Positions 34,159-46,268 of a DNA stretch of 64,000 nt are shown here, piece after piece. The DNA is from Cryptomeria japonica (lineage: Eukaryota > Streptophyta > Pinopsida > Cupressales > Cupressaceae): assembly GCF_030272615.1 (NCBI RefSeq), contig NC_081412.1, forward strand, positions 696,270,083 to 696,334,082, written 5' to 3'. The position numbers and the translations under genes were made by a program. The notes below the pieces were generated by a model, which worked only from the letters and a program-made list of their open reading frames with translations, ran no database searches and was not told the DNA's origin. Position 1 is the stretch's first letter, and every line of letters starts with the position of its first letter.

Positions 34159-34373
34159 CTCTTGACATATTATCTAGTTCCTCCCTCCTTAAATCTCCTC
34201 CCATATTCAAATTCGGATTTTTGGCTTTGTTCCTCTGTAAAGTCAACACTTCTTTCCTGTAGTTACTTGGGATTTTGAAAAGGGTGACCCAGAAAGTGTG
34301 CGATGTAATATTAAAAATGGTTGGGGTTCTGCCACTTTGCCAGGTAATCATTACCTTTCCATCAAATCATAAA

Positions 34374-35042
34374 TTATTCATATACCCTATCATGATTATG
34401 CGGTCCTTCCCTCCCCGTAAATCTGTCCTTTCTATGGAGCTCTTTAATGTTCATATTAATATCTTCCCCATGCCAAATCATTTGAGAATTAGAATTAACT
34501 CCTAGGTTTGCCAGATAGTCTGCCACCATATTTTTCTCTCTAAAGGCATGTTGAATAATTATTTCTTTAAAACTTGCGATGATTTCCCTAGCTTTCAAGA
34601 TAATATTTTCAATTGACCAAGATGGCTTTGACTCCCCCTTCAAACACTTAATAATATTAAGTGAATCTCCCTCGAGCCATAATTTATCATGATTAAGATT
34701 CTTAGCTATAATTAGGGCATTCAGGGCAGTTGAGGCTTCGGCAAAATGACTAGTTTGACTCCCCAAAGGACCAGCCACCACCACTAAGTAACTTCCAGCA
34801 AAATTCCTGACAATGCCCCCATATCCAGCTTTACCTGGATTCCCCTTAGAGGCCCCATCAAAGTTAGCCTTAATCCACCCCTGAGGAGGAAAACACCAAA
34901 CAAGACCTTCTCTGCCCTTCTCCTTACTATTAGTAGTAGTAGAGAGGTTCGACCTGTCATTGAAATCTTCTTTAGTAGCTGGTCCATTATCAGTGCCATA
35001 GATACATTCAAATATGCTCCTGTAAATTTTATCCACCACCAT
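34374..35042 (-). pseudogene. LINE ORF2 RNase H domain
   Basis: One open frame in line with the upstream RT. It reads GWIKANFDGASKGNPGKAGY, HFAEASTALNALIIAK, KLWLEGDSLNIIKCLKG and MVADYLANLGV, so the D-E-D-D residues are all kept. This is the RVT_3 type of RNase H found at the C-terminus of many plant L1 elements. ORF2 ends at 34374. Confidence 0.92.
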
Positions 35043-35099
35043 TTCAGGAGTAGCACTTTTATCCCTAAAAATCCTATTGTTGCACTCTTTCCATATATT

Positions 35100-35705
35100 C
35101 TAGATAACATTCAGGAAAGTAAGTTTCCAAGTCTCCAGAATCTTTGAATTAGAACTAGGGCATTTCCATTGCTGCCAAGAATCCCCTAGGGAATTCGGAA
35201 AAACCCAGCTCAAGTTCCACCTGCTTAAGATAACTTTCCAAATTTCCTGACTAAATGTACATTGATTAAGAATATGGCAAGCAGTCTCTTCTTCCCTACA
35301 ACAAAGAGAACACCTATTAGGAAAAACAAAGCCTCTCTTTTGAAGGTTGTCTAGAGTTAAAACTTTGTTTTGGATGAAAATCCAAAAAAATATATTAACC
35401 TTAGGAACTAACTTCTTATTCCAGACTTTAGCCCAAATAGGAATTTCTTCCATAGATTCATTATGGATAGCTACAGTTGAGGACACAGAATATTTCCCAT
35501 CCAGGTTTTCCCTCCATATCAATCTGTCATCTTTATTGTCTCTAGGAACTTTAGCAGAGAGAGCAATCTGAAGCCCCAGACAATGCTGGCTAAAATCAAT
35601 CCATTTCCCATTTCTCCAGTAGTCTCTGACCATCTCCCCAAACCTGCTTTTGAACCAGTCTTTCCATTCATTAAGGATTGGAACTTCCTCCAAAGGTTTA
35701 TCCAA
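35100..35705 (-). pseudogene. LINE ORF2 zinc-binding region (zf-RVT)
   Basis: The frame reads LDGKYSVSSTVAIH, IWAKVWNKKLVPKVNIFFW, QKRGFVFPNRCSLCCREEE and TACHILNQCTFSQEIWK. The C-x2-C...H-x3-4-C arrangement (CSLC, CHILNQC) matches the zf-RVT domain between RT and RNase H of plant L1s. It lies in the same frame as the flanking parts with stops between. Confidence 0.9.
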
Positions 35706-35759
35706 TATCCACCTATCTTCCCAAAATCTTATTTTCCTACCATCCCCAAGGTTCCAAAT

Positions 35760-37680
35760 TCAACCAGCAGTAACCCAACTTTTAGCTAATTGGACTACAT
35801 TCCATATAGCAGATCCTTCAACAATAAAAGAATCATCTAAAAATTCTTCCTCAGAAGGTTGCATATAAAGATATTTATTTTTCCAGATTAAATTCCATTC
35901 TCTTTCCTCCCATTTTATTCTCCAAATTTGTTTAGCTAATAAAGCCTTATTCATAGAGTTGATATTCCTTAAACCCAACCCCCCTGAGGCCTTAGGGGAA
36001 CAGGATTTATTCCAAGCAATAAGGGGAATTCTATTTTTGACTTCCACCCCCGACCAAAGAAACTTTTTTTGAATTCTTTCAATTGCTTCCGCAAACTTTC
36101 TGAGGATTTTGAACAAATTGAGAGCATAAATAGGCAAGTTTTGGAGAGTGGCTTTGAGCAGAGTAACTTTGCACGCTTGACTAAGGACTGCCCCTTTCCG
36201 CCCACCCAGTTTTGAGTTAAATCTATCTACCAACTTATTCCAGAAAAAATCCTCAGGCTTAATACACAGAGGAAGCCCCGGGTAAGAAGAGGGAAGCTCA
36301 GATATTTTGTAGCCAAGAATTCTTTCAATCCTTAATTGCCTTTGAACAGGGATATTGATGAAGAACAAAGAAATCTTATCCCAATTAATTTTTTGACCAG
36401 AGGCAGATTCATAAATATTCAGCACATTCTTCATATTTTTAGCTTTCATAATGGTAGCTTCCCCCATAGTGATAGAATCATCAACAAATTGTTCATGAGT
36501 ACAAGTGAAACTAGATGAAGATGGTTTCAGACCTCTAAGATTGCCTTCTTCCACATTTTTAAATATAAATCTACCCAGACTTTTAGCTAAAATAGTAAAC
36601 AAGATACAGGATATGGGGTCCCCCTGTCTAAGACCTCTAGAGCTTTTGAAGAAACTTGACGGGGATCCATTGACGATAACAGTAGAAGAGGAAGTTTCCA
36701 TAAGTTGAGAGCAAAGCTGAATAACTTTTTCACCAGAACCAAACGCTCTCATAATCCTTAGGAGAAACTGTCAATTCACTCTATCATAAGCTTTAGCCAT
36801 ATCTAACTTCAGAAAGAACCCCTGATTATTAGCAACTTTCAAGGAATGGATATTTTCATGAACAGCTATTATGGAGTCCAGAATCTGTCTACCAGGGACA
36901 AAACCATTTTGCTAAATAGAGATAATTCTTGGAAGAACTTCCAGCAGCCTGGAAGTCAGAACCTTGGATAAAATCTTGTAAATAGAGTTACAGAGACTAA
37001 TGGATCTAAACTTATTGAGAGAATCATCGCCTAGGATCTTCGAGATTAGGACAATGAAGGTAGCATTCAGGTCTTTAAGAACACATCTAGAGCCAAAGAA
37101 TTCTTTAACACCTTTGCAGATGTCAGTCTCCACAATATGCCAAAAACATTAGAAGAAAAACATTGGAAACCCATCCGGACCAGGAGATTTATCTCCCTGA
37201 AAGGAAAACACCACCTTTTTTATTTCCTGATTAGAGGGGATGCGGGATAAGTGACTATTGTCATCCACAGCAGGGTAGAAGGAATAGCTTGCAACAGGAT
37301 GTTTTGATTACTAATATCCAAATTATCCACTTCTCCCAACAGGGTGCCAAAATACTCCAAAGCTTCCTTTCTAATATCATTATCCTCCATTAAAATCTCT
37401 TTATTACAGGATAATCTGGATATCCTATTAGCCGCCCTATGCTTAAGAGTAGTTAGGTGAAAAAATCGGGTATTTTTATCACCTTCCTTCAAGAACAGGG
37501 CTCTAGATCTTTGTCTATAGAATGTCTCTTCATTAGAAATAATGGTGTGGTATTTAGACAAAAGAACATTTTCCACCTCCCTCAGTTCATCAGACAACCC
37601 ATTCTCTTGGATTCTATCCTGAACTTCTTTTATATCAGTTTTAATCTGAATTTTACTCTTAAAGATGTCCCCAAAAATCT
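35760..37680 (-). pseudogene. LINE ORF2 reverse transcriptase
   Basis: RT signatures in order are RSRALFLKEGDKNTRFFH, GDKSPGPDGFPM, NATFIVLISKI, FRSISLCNSIYKILSKVL, SRGLRQGDPISCILFTILA and the catalytic EQFVDDSITMGEA (about 36470-36500). Then come GQKINWDKISLFFI and YPGLPL. The frame changes once near 37250, and stops occur at 36914 and elsewhere. The enzyme primes on nicked target DNA. Confidence 0.92.
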
Positions 37681-37687
37681 CTTTATT

Positions 37688-38554
37688 TCAAATTTTAATT
37701 TTAGCCTTTATAATATTGAGCTTTTTAGCTATTCTAAAGAGAGTTGTACCCTCAACCTCAGAATTCCACCAATCAGCAACACAAGCTTCCAAGGATGGAT
37801 GGGATAGCCACACTTTTTCAAACCTAAAACGGAAGTTTCTCTTAGCCAAAAAAGAGTTGGTAGTAAAAGAGATAGGATAATGGTCTGACCCAATTTTGAT
37901 AATAGAAGCAAGAGAGCAGTTATACTTGGCTAACCACTCAAGAGAAATTAAAGTTCTATCTAACTTCACTTGAATCAGGTCTACTCCAGTTCTTCTATTA
38001 GTCCAGGTATAGTTAATCTCTTGAAGATCCACATCCATAAGAGCTTGATCATTAATGAACTCCATAAGGTCTTGTTTCCCATCAAGCTGCAAGGGGAGAC
38101 CTCCCATATTCTCTTCCTCTTTTAGTAAAGTATTGAAATATCCCATTATTATCCAGCTTTGATCAGCAAACTTAAGTCTATCATCAGCAAGGCTTCTCCA
38201 ATATTTAGCTCTCCCAGTTTTGGTATTAGGCGCATAGACATTGGTTAACACCCATACAAAGTTATCCTTGATATGCTCAAGCTGCATAGAGTTCCTATTA
38301 AAAGAAAAGATGATTTCCTTACCTTTAATAGTTTTTTGGTTCCAAAAAATCACAGTTCCTCCAGAAGCTCCCTCCGAGCTACATCTTATGACACCATTAT
38401 TTTTAAAAATTCTAATCTTTTCCACTTTATCCTTAAACATCTTGGTTTCCTAAACAAGGACCACATCTGGTTTATGATCTCTTATGATGTTTCGTAACAC
38501 ATCTTGCTTATGAGGGGCATTCGGCCCTCTGATGTTCTAGGATATTATCTTCAT
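37688..38554 (-). pseudogene. LINE ORF2 start and endonuclease domain
   Basis: The ATG at 38554 gives MKIIS followed by stop, NIRGPNAPHKQDVL and a second stop before ETKMFKDKVEKI. The original was presumably the usual W in SWNIRG and a Gln before ETK, the first endonuclease signature. Further motifs are GGTVIFWNQ, NVYAPN, SWIIMGYFNTLL (canonical Asp of GDFN changed to Tyr) and GSDHYPISF near the C-terminus. The APE-type endonuclease nicks target DNA. The Tyr in place of Asp would impair it. Confidence 0.92.
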
Positions 38555-40130
38555 ACTTTAACCGAAGATTGGGCTGACTTGATGGCACACTGTGTTCCAT
38601 CAGCACAGTTCTTCCAACATTCCTGTTCCCTTTGATGTTTTAGAGATGGCCTCCCCTGCTTTTTGTTCTGGCTTCCAACATCTGCCTTTTTCTTATTCCT
38701 ACTTCTAGTTGAGATACCTCCATTGAGTTCCTTCTTATTCAATTTTCCTTCTTTCGAAACAAGAATCCTGAGATTTCCTTCTAGGATATCCATTGCCACA
38801 TTATGTGATGGGGTTTTACATTGAGGAGATTTTGGGCTTCCATTATTTAAAAGCAAGAAGGGCTCTAAATCAGAAGGGTTAAACTCTTGAACTTCATTAA
38901 AATTTTCCTCAATTGATTTTGAGAAAGAAGAAATAGGCACAACTTCATTGGGACTTACCTCTTCCTTCTCTTGACTGATAGATCCAACCTCCTGGTCCTC
39001 TGGGTTATTTTTGTTGTTCAACTCTCTACCTTGCTCCCCCTCTTTAGTACTCTCTATTTGGATATTAGAGCAGACACAATCCTATTTTTCATTATTACTG
39101 CTCTCACCCTTATTAACCTCATTGACTAGCTCCATTACTTCCTTATTTTGATCACACTCAGCAGATGAGTCTCCTTTTTTATCAATCGTTTGCCAAATCT
39201 TTTTATACTTCACATTGCTATCAGACTTACTTTCCTTACTCTTCTTATGCGGACATGATTTTTCCCAATGCCCCGATTTCTTGCAATGGAAACAGGCAAA
39301 TGGGAGTGATTCATATTCAATAGCTTGGGTCCATTTCCCTAGTTTAGAAATAATCTCTATGGATTGGGGCATATCCGTCATTTTATTAACACTTACACAG
39401 ATGTGAGCAAAGACTAACCTTGATCTAGCCACCGTCATTGGATAAATTGAAAGAAGTTCTCCAAAAGAATTTGCAATACCCTTAAAGACTTCTTCATTCT
39501 AGAATTCCAGCGGGAGGCCCGGGAGGCGAGTCCACACTGGCGCCGAAACAAAGAAGGATTCATCAAGGGTGAGGTTTGGGACCCATTTCTGAAGAGCCAA
39601 AGTTGACTTGCCGAACATCCATGGACCTTCACATAGAGATTTATTCATATCTTCTTCAGAGTTAAAAGCAAAGGAAAAAAAAACCCTAGGCAGCGCTGCC
39701 ACATCCACTTGACCTTTTAAAACCCATTTCCTCATGAAATTCTTGACAACATCAATGTTAGGCCTAAAGCCAGTAAATCATCCAACTAAAGTCATGGTTA
39801 AGCCAGCAACAGTTAGATCTACTAGTTTATCCAGAATAGAAATAGCAATCAACCCTGAAACTAGATCAGAGATATTTGTAACTTCCGGGAGCCCTGATTT
39901 AGCCAGTGCCTTCACTCCAAAAAGCGAAGACCATTTTTTACCTTTCCCTCTATCATGTGGGTCCCTAGTTTTGGAATCTTTATCCTCCAGTGATTTGACT
40001 ATTTCCTTGTCCTCTTTTGTACCTTGAGATGCCTGTCCTCTTGCCTGATTGCCAGTTCTAACCCCAGAAAAACTGCCTTCCCCAGGAAATCCGCCTTCCC
40101 TAGGAAGTTCGCCATTCCCAGATTTAAAAT
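38551..40130 (-). pseudogene. LINE ORF1 (DUF4283-like, CCHC knuckle)
   Basis: The N-terminus is Gly-rich. The frame then carries a DUF4283-like fold, VDVAALPRVFFSFAFNSEED and PVWTRLPGLPLEF (39499-39735). A knuckle CFHCKKSGHWEKSC follows near 39250-39300, then a charged tail ending QCAIKSAQSSVKV. Stops are found near 39785, 39500 and 39080. The TGA of ORF1 overlaps the ATG of ORF2 in the four bases ATGA (38551-38554). ORF1 proteins bind element RNA. Confidence 0.88.
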
Positions 40131-40152
40131 TTGGGATTCGCGCTCCTTGTCG

Positions 40153-41210
40153 CTCTACAATCTCTTGTTATAACATATATATTCTTTGCTTTCATTAGAA
40201 TAACCAAGAAATATGCCTTCATCACATCTAGGATCAAATTTGCCAATGATATAATCTCTCCTGATATAACATTTACTACCAAATATTCTGAAATACTCAA
40301 CTGTAGGTGTATTGCCAAACCATAATTCATAAGGTGTCTTATCAGTTTCTCCTTTGATATGTACTATGTTGAATGTATTAATTATTGTGCTCACTACTTC
40401 CCTCCAGTAGATATGAGGTAGAATAGCTTCCATCATCATTGTTCTAGTAGCATCCAAGATAGTTTTGTTCTTCCTTTCCACAACTCCATTTTGCTGAGGT
40501 GTTCGAGAAGCAAAAAATTGTCTTATTATACCATGCTTCTCACAAAAGTTATTAAACTCACCAGATATGAATTCTCCACCATGATCTGACCTCAAACATT
40601 TTATCTTCAATCCTGTCTCAGTTTCCATTTTAGCCTTAAAGATTTTAAACTTTTCAAATGCCTTAGATTTTTCCTTTAGAAAATTAAACCACACCATTTT
40701 AGAATAATCATCAATCATTAGCATGAAATATCTATCACCTTGAAAACTTTTAACTCTAGTAGGGCCACACAAATCAGTATGAATTAGATTAAGAACATCA
40801 TTTCATTTATCTTGTATACTCCTAAAAGATGTTCTAACCTCTATACCCATTTGATATTCTTTACATACCGGATTATAGGGCTTCATAATCTTAGGTATAT
40901 CCCTTACTGCCTTAGTTGAACTGATCTTTACAATGCAATCAAAATTCACATGACACAGCTTTTTATGCCATAGCCAACACTCATCAATCTATGTAATCAA
41001 ACATGTCTTCTCACCAAAATTCAAATGAAATATATTACCTTTTGTCTATGTACCGGTTACAATCTCCAAACTAGATCTGTTAATGATTTTGCATTTTCCA
41101 TCCTTGAACTGTAATTGAAATCCCTTATCCACTAATTGTCCTACACTCAAAAGATTATGCCTTAAACCTTCAACATAATAAACATTGTCAGTATTGTTTT
41201 TACCATCTAA
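40153..41210 (-). pseudogene. copia B integrase
   Basis: An open frame from 40772 to 40155 contains the first catalytic Asp region (LCGPTRVKSFQGDRYFMLM), KCLRSDHGGEFISGEF and the Glu in NGVVERKNKT. It then has KTPYELWFGNTPTVEYFRIF and GIFLGYSNESKEY. Upstream, in broken form, are the HHCC region (HKKLCHVNFDC, then CKEYQMG with one Cys lost to Tyr) and the pre-integrase. The frame is cut by the LINE after CYNKRL. All three catalytic acids are kept. Confidence 0.9.
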
Positions 41211-42217
41211 TGATATAGTTCATTTTCCTTTTATCATAGATGCTTTGTCATCTCCAAATCTAAATAGACTGCCATCAAATTCTTGCAAAGATAGAAACTT
41301 CCCTTTATCTCCAGTCATATGATGTGAACAACCACTGTCAATTACCCATTCATCCTTCTCTTCAATTTTAGCAGCAAGTGCCTTCTCTTCAGGTACATTC
41401 TCTTCCAGTGCCGGAACATCTTCCTTGATATCTAGGAACAAACATTCCTTCCCATTTCTGAAACCACTAGCAGAGTCTTTTGTCGGTTCATCATCAAAAT
41501 CAGTAATGTCTTCCTCATCCGCTATGTAGCATGATTTGTCTCTTTTTTTCTTGTACTATACTTGTTCTAATATCCAGCATTAGGCTTAAATGATCTTCTA
41601 ACTCTTTTTTCAAATCTTGAATTCCTTTCAGGACATATAGATACAAAATGACAAATCTTATTACATGAAAAACATTTAAAATGTGCTTTTCCTTCACACT
41701 TACTTCCTATCGGTCCTTCAGGTACTCTTCTAGAAAATAGTGCTTCAAGTTGCTCAAACTCATCATCTTCTCTCTTCATATCTTCCAATTCCTTTGCATA
41801 TAAAGCTTTCCAATCTTGCTTACCAGTTGCAGATGTAGATGCATGAAAACCAGGTTCAGTCTTCATAGCTCCAGAAGGTCCAAATTCTTCAAGCTCAAAA
41901 GTAGATAGTTTCCCAACCAAGGTATCTATGTTGACAGATGTATTAGCCATTGTTCTCAACTCATTAATAGCAGTAGCCTTCATTTTGTAAGCCAATGGTA
42001 GAGCTCTCAGAACTTTAGATACAATTTCCTCTTCACTCAGATTTCCACCACAACATTGAATTCCCATAACAATCTCATTTACCCTTTCCATGAATGCAGT
42101 AATTATTTCATCTTCTTCTATCTTCAGGTTCATATCTCACCCGGTAACCATCAAGTTTAGCAATCTTCACTATAGGGTCACCTTCATTAAGAGTCTCCAA
42201 CTTATCCCATATAGCCT
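41211..42217 (-). pseudogene. copia B protease and gag C-terminal half
   Basis: The protease core EWVIDSGCSHHMTGDKGKFL (41220-41441) has an intact DSG. Gag at 41567-42133 reads MNLKIEEDEIITAFMERVNE, LRALPLAYKMKATAINELRT, TLVGKLSTFELEEF and the knuckle CFSCNKICHFVSIC. The gag is closely similar to that of copia C (same LPLAYKMK and INELRTM text), so B and C belong to related families. It is cut at 42217 by the TIR element. Confidence 0.88.
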
Positions 42218-44054
42218 GATGCAGAGCGCTACAATGCTAAGCTTGGTTAGCCCAAACAAATACAGTGATATTCAATAAGAAATCCAGACTGTTCTTCTTT
42301 GATGAATAAAAGGAAATGCAATGTTCAACCATTAAAATCATCACAAATTTAATCAATAAAATTAATAATCCACCAGTTCGACACAAATCTGAATTTTAAC
42401 ATGTTCAGATGCTAGTCCACTGACTCCGGAAAGATATTTGTCAAACTCTGTTCTTGGTGAGGTCTACAGTTCTCTAAAAATGTATTACTGCTGAACTTTT
42501 GAGTTTTAAAGTCTTACTGGTTTTCCAACTGCACACGCATATTGTGGTTTATTCTCAAATACACTTGTTTTGATTCATTCCCCCCGTTCTGTTTGTAACG
42601 TAATTAGATGGCATCAAAATTCAACAAAACTTGTTTACACTCAGGAATCCCAATCCCCTAGTTGATCAAGCTAGTTTAGGCTTCGACTGGTTTGTCAAGC
42701 TTTGGAACCCGGTGCCATTGTAAGGTGTTAATTCTATGCCATAAACAGGGGTTTTAATTTAAACAGTCTTTCTGGTTCAAACTTTCGACTATGGTATTTG
42801 ATTATTGTTTCCCAATCAATCCCTTCAAGTTTTGGATCGACTCACATTCCAAAATTGGTTTCAACATGAACTGTTGCAACAATCCCGTTAATATTCAGTC
42901 CACTAGACCCAAATCAATATCACGGTCTTCAGAATTTATTTACTGCACATACACACTGGAGCGATAACCATAATGACCCAACTCCAACTGTTATCGAACA
43001 ATTTAAACTATTCCGGGTTTATTTTCAACACAATCATATGCCGTACGGCTAGGGCACACTAGATCAACGGTTTTAACTCAGAAACAGAGGCGATGACCCA
43101 GATGTAACAATGTTGTTTGGTTTAACTCAGTTAAACATTGTCTTTGAAGCATTTATCACTTCAACAGTTTCGAGCATTGAAAGCATTAGAGATATTCGCC
43201 CTAAACTATTCTTCACCAGTCGGCATTATGATTCCCGCGCAGGAAAAATAGTTTGGAATTGTGTTTGTATAGCAATGTGATCATACAGTTTCCGCTAATC
43301 AGATTAACCAATTTTTTTTTGTTTATACAAATTACAATCTAATCGCAGTTACATGATTAAGCCACTGTGTTTGTCACAGAAAATACATTCACAGTGCACT
43401 CCAAACCGAAAATGAACAAAGAGTTTTTTTTTAATTAAACGAAACAATGCATTCAAATCGCTTACAGATTTTGAATGTGAACCCGTCTAAAATGCTTTTA
43501 CACCCGATTTGCATCTGTTCCACATTCTATTACTTCAAACCCTGTTATGAACAAGACGACCGAACTGCAAAAAGAGTCATGAAAAGGAGACCTTCACGAA
43601 ACTGTTGTTTTTGTTTTTATTTCCTTTGCTTTGCAGACTCTTGTTCCAACCATTAGTTGGACACACTTTATACACAGCAACAGACACCCAACCAGTGCAA
43701 ACCAGTTGGGGTCGTTGACACAACTGAACCAACAAAGATGTAAATAAAAAATCTCCGCTAAACACAGCATTAACGAAAAAACAAAGCACAACCAAAGTCC
43801 AATGGACTAAGAGTTATTGGCTTATAGAAATACCAATAAAACTCTTGACCATACAAGAAATGGACTAATTCACTTATTCCCTTTATTACAACAAAACAAA
43901 CCAAAATCCTTGTGGACTAAGACTCCACAGCTTATAAGCATGTTGTAGGTAGTCATGACCACACAATAGGAGAGAGATGATCGTAAATGATCAAACTCAA
44001 ATTATTACAAACAATTAAACCAGAACTATCCTATTACCACAGGTGCCCTGCACC
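42218..44054. mobile_element. 1.8-kb terminal-inverted-repeat element, no ORF
   Basis: It splits copia B gag between AIWDKLE and GKAM. The target sequence ATAGCCT is present at 42211-42217 and 44055-44061, and extends to 8 bp with one mismatch. The ends are GATGCAGAGCGC on the left and, inverted, GGTGCAGGGCAC on the right, nine of twelve bases alike. No coding domain is seen. An 8-bp duplication and CAGRG-type ends would suit a non-autonomous hAT element, but the family is inferred. Confidence 0.6.
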
Positions 44055-44365
44055 ATAGCCTTTCCAAATGATTTGTCAGTTAATCCCATTATTTGTTGAT
44101 TAGAAAGTGCACACAAGAGGGCTTCTCTTTCTCTACAATCATTCTCAATCTCCTTATCCAAGTTTGTCGGAAGAGGATTTCCAGCCAGTGGATTATAAGG
44201 TGTGACACCATTTTGTGTGATCTCCCAAATCTCCTTGCCAAGACATCTCAGATGAGTTTCCATCTAAATCTTCCATACAGTGTAATTTTTTCCATCAATC
44301 CTAGGAATATCTCTCCAAAAGATAGCTCCAGATGAACTGGATTAACTTGAACTGTTAGTCACCAT
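44055..44365 (-). pseudogene. copia B gag N-terminus
   Basis: Minus-strand reading starts MVTNSSS near 44362. It continues through IPRIDGKNYTVWKI, a stop, METHLRCLGKEIWEITQNG, EREALLCALSNQQIMGL and DKSFGKAM before the TIR element. It joins IWDKLETLNEGD at 42217. Confidence 0.85.
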
Positions 44366-44407
44366 AGGATCTTCCTCAACCGGTTAATATTTTTGCAGAG
44401 ATGACCA

Positions 44408-44423
44408 AAGGTCTAATACTAAT
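44408..44423 (-). other. copia B primer binding site (degenerate)
   Basis: On the minus strand next to the 5' LTR the sequence TTAGTATTAGACC aligns to TTGGTATCAGAGC of the tRNA-Met site with a few substitutions. Confidence 0.75.
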
Positions 44424-45625
44424 TTTTAGATAGTTCAAATAACCAAAAGACAACTGAGAGGGGGGGTGAATCAGATGTCACGGATTACCAGAACCATTAG
44501 TAGTTAAAACTTTAATATCATAACCCAAAATATTAATACCATAATAGCAGTTAAACCAATTAAGAATAAACAATAATCACATAATAAATACCATCCACAT
44601 GACACCAAGATTTATATGTGGAAAACCCGGTAAAGAGAAAAACCACGGTGGGAAGCCTACCCATAGTCAGATAATACTTCTGCAGTAAGTATGTAAATTA
44701 CAATTGAGGGGCATGCACTTGCAGGAAGGCCAATATCCAAGAGCACACTTCTCATCACAAAAGGAGCCTCACTGAATACCTACAAATCCAGACTACAATC
44801 TGGAGAAGTGTTGAACTACAAAAGATAGCATCTCCTATGCCTGAGTATAGTTTCGGTTAAACTCAATATCGGAAGACTAAATCCTCTAACATAAACCAAT
44901 TCGATCTCCAATCATCGACCAAATCCTCTGCTTGAATGATATTACATTATTCACACATTACATTTCTTTCCCATAACTATGATGGTCTACAATGAGATCT
45001 TACATCTATATATACCAACCCTCGACCATAAACAATTAGGTCGGCCACCAGATAATAAACTAGTTACATAATTACAAACCATGTCGCCTTTAGACCAAAC
45101 AAATAATTTCTAACACATAAGACATCTTAGAAACACATCGAGAGGTCCAATCCACACGTTGCATTAAAGTTTGTCCATAACCTAGATCAATCGGGACCCA
45201 GTATAGGTCCACACACTACAGCAATGATCTCCATCCGCCAAGTCTCAAACATGATCACCATCAGCATCCTAAAACTCCACCAGAATCTTCACCAACACCA
45301 CTTATGCAATTCATCAAAGATCTTCATCAAAATCTCTGCCAGTGAAAACCTTGCCGAAACCAAAAGCCAGGCTTCCAAGCAAACAGGATAGCATTTGATC
45401 ACCAGACTAGAACCAACTTCCTAAATATGAACATGAGTATCATGATTAAGCCAATTCTATAACCAAACAATACCAGAGCCTACCAGATCATGTCGGGTCC
45501 AAATCAACTAGAAACCACTCAACCTACCGGGACCATAAGGGTGTCGGTAAAGCATCCAAACAGCTAGTGTTGGCATCAATGACAAAACATCAATGCAACA
45601 CATAATCAATTCAACCAAATGGCCA
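44424..45625 (-). repeat. copia B 5' LTR
   Basis: It pairs with 16586-17793. It starts TTTTAGATAG, decayed from TGTTAGACAG, and ends ATGGCCA, a few bases shorter than the partner's GGCCAACA. A U5 hairpin at 44449-44479 has an 8/9 stem. Confidence 0.92.
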
Positions 45626-45630
45626 AGAGA

Positions 45631-46200
45631 AGATTCATTTCTCAACTTGCAGATAAATGTCATTCTTTTCAGCACCTACTCCACAAAAACATCAAGTTCA
45701 AGTGGGATGAGAAATGTCAGTAGGCTTTTCAAATACTTAAATATTATCTCCTAAATCCACCCATTTTGATGTTGCCATTTCTAGGGAAACCCTTGTTGCT
45801 CTACATATCAGCCACACAAACACCACTTGGGGCACTCTTGGCACAACAGGATAGTGAAGGCAAAGAAAGAGTAGTCTATTATATCAATCGTACATTGGTT
45901 GGCTATGAGTTTAACTACACACCGATTAAGCGTGCATGTCTTGCTATGGTTTTTGCCTCACAGAAATTAAGACATTACTTGCTAACTCATAAAACAAAGC
46001 TCGTTGCTAGGATAGATCCACTAAAATATCTTCTCAATAATGCAACACCCACTAGAAAATTAGCTAAATGGGTTATGATTCTGAGTGAGTTTGACATTGA
46101 GTATGTGGAAAGAAAAGCAATCAAAGGACAAGCTATTGCAGATCAATTGGCAGATGCACCCATGATTGATGATGCTCCTATGACTTCAGAGTTTTCGGAT
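45631..46200 (+). pseudogene. gypsy RT C-terminus and RNase H
   Basis: This is in frame with the RT before copia B. It reads RFISQLADKCHSFQHLLHKN and KFKWDEKC, then a TAG at 45721. RNase H follows with LLLYISATQTPLGALLAQQD, VVYYINRTLVGYEFNYTPI, CLAMVFASQKLRHYLLTH and YVERKAIKGQAIADQLAD. The first catalytic residue position (YIS in place of the usual YL[SA]) fits the gypsy pattern. It degrades template RNA. Confidence 0.92.
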
Positions 46201-46268
46201 GAATTCATTCTGACTATGACACACAAAGCTTTGGCAAATATATTTTTATGGTTCATACTTGTAGCATG

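Larger units (their letters stand above)
32475..40152 (-). mobile_element. L1-like LINE with three ORFs, apparently full length
   Basis: This minus-strand non-LTR retrotransposon is inserted in the copia B integrase. A 17-bp target duplication CTCTACAATCTCTTGTT is exact at 32458-32474 and 40153-40169. ORF1 (about 40130-38551), ORF2 (38554-34374) and an additional ORF3 (34158-32653) all lie between the duplications. The 3' end on the minus strand is CCTTAATAAAA, a short A-rich tail. ORF2 carries endonuclease, RT, zf-RVT and RNase H in the plant L1 order. It has stops and at least one frameshift. Confidence 0.93.
16586..45625 (-). mobile_element. Ty1/copia element B, full length with three nested insertions
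   Basis: This minus-strand copia is inserted in the gypsy RT. LTRs of about 1.2 kb lie at 16586-17793 and 44424-45625. The target duplication is AAAGA on the left and AGAGA on the right, one mismatch. Its own coding sequence survives at 17794-19269, 32032-32474, 40153-42217 and 44055-44423. The gaps are filled by copia C, a LINE and a TIR element. Protein continuity across each gap was checked by reading the domains on both sides. It has many stops. Confidence 0.9.

Noticed and set aside
43447-43795. ORFs on both strands within the TIR element
   Set aside because: They are short, mutually overlapping and lack any transposase-like motif.
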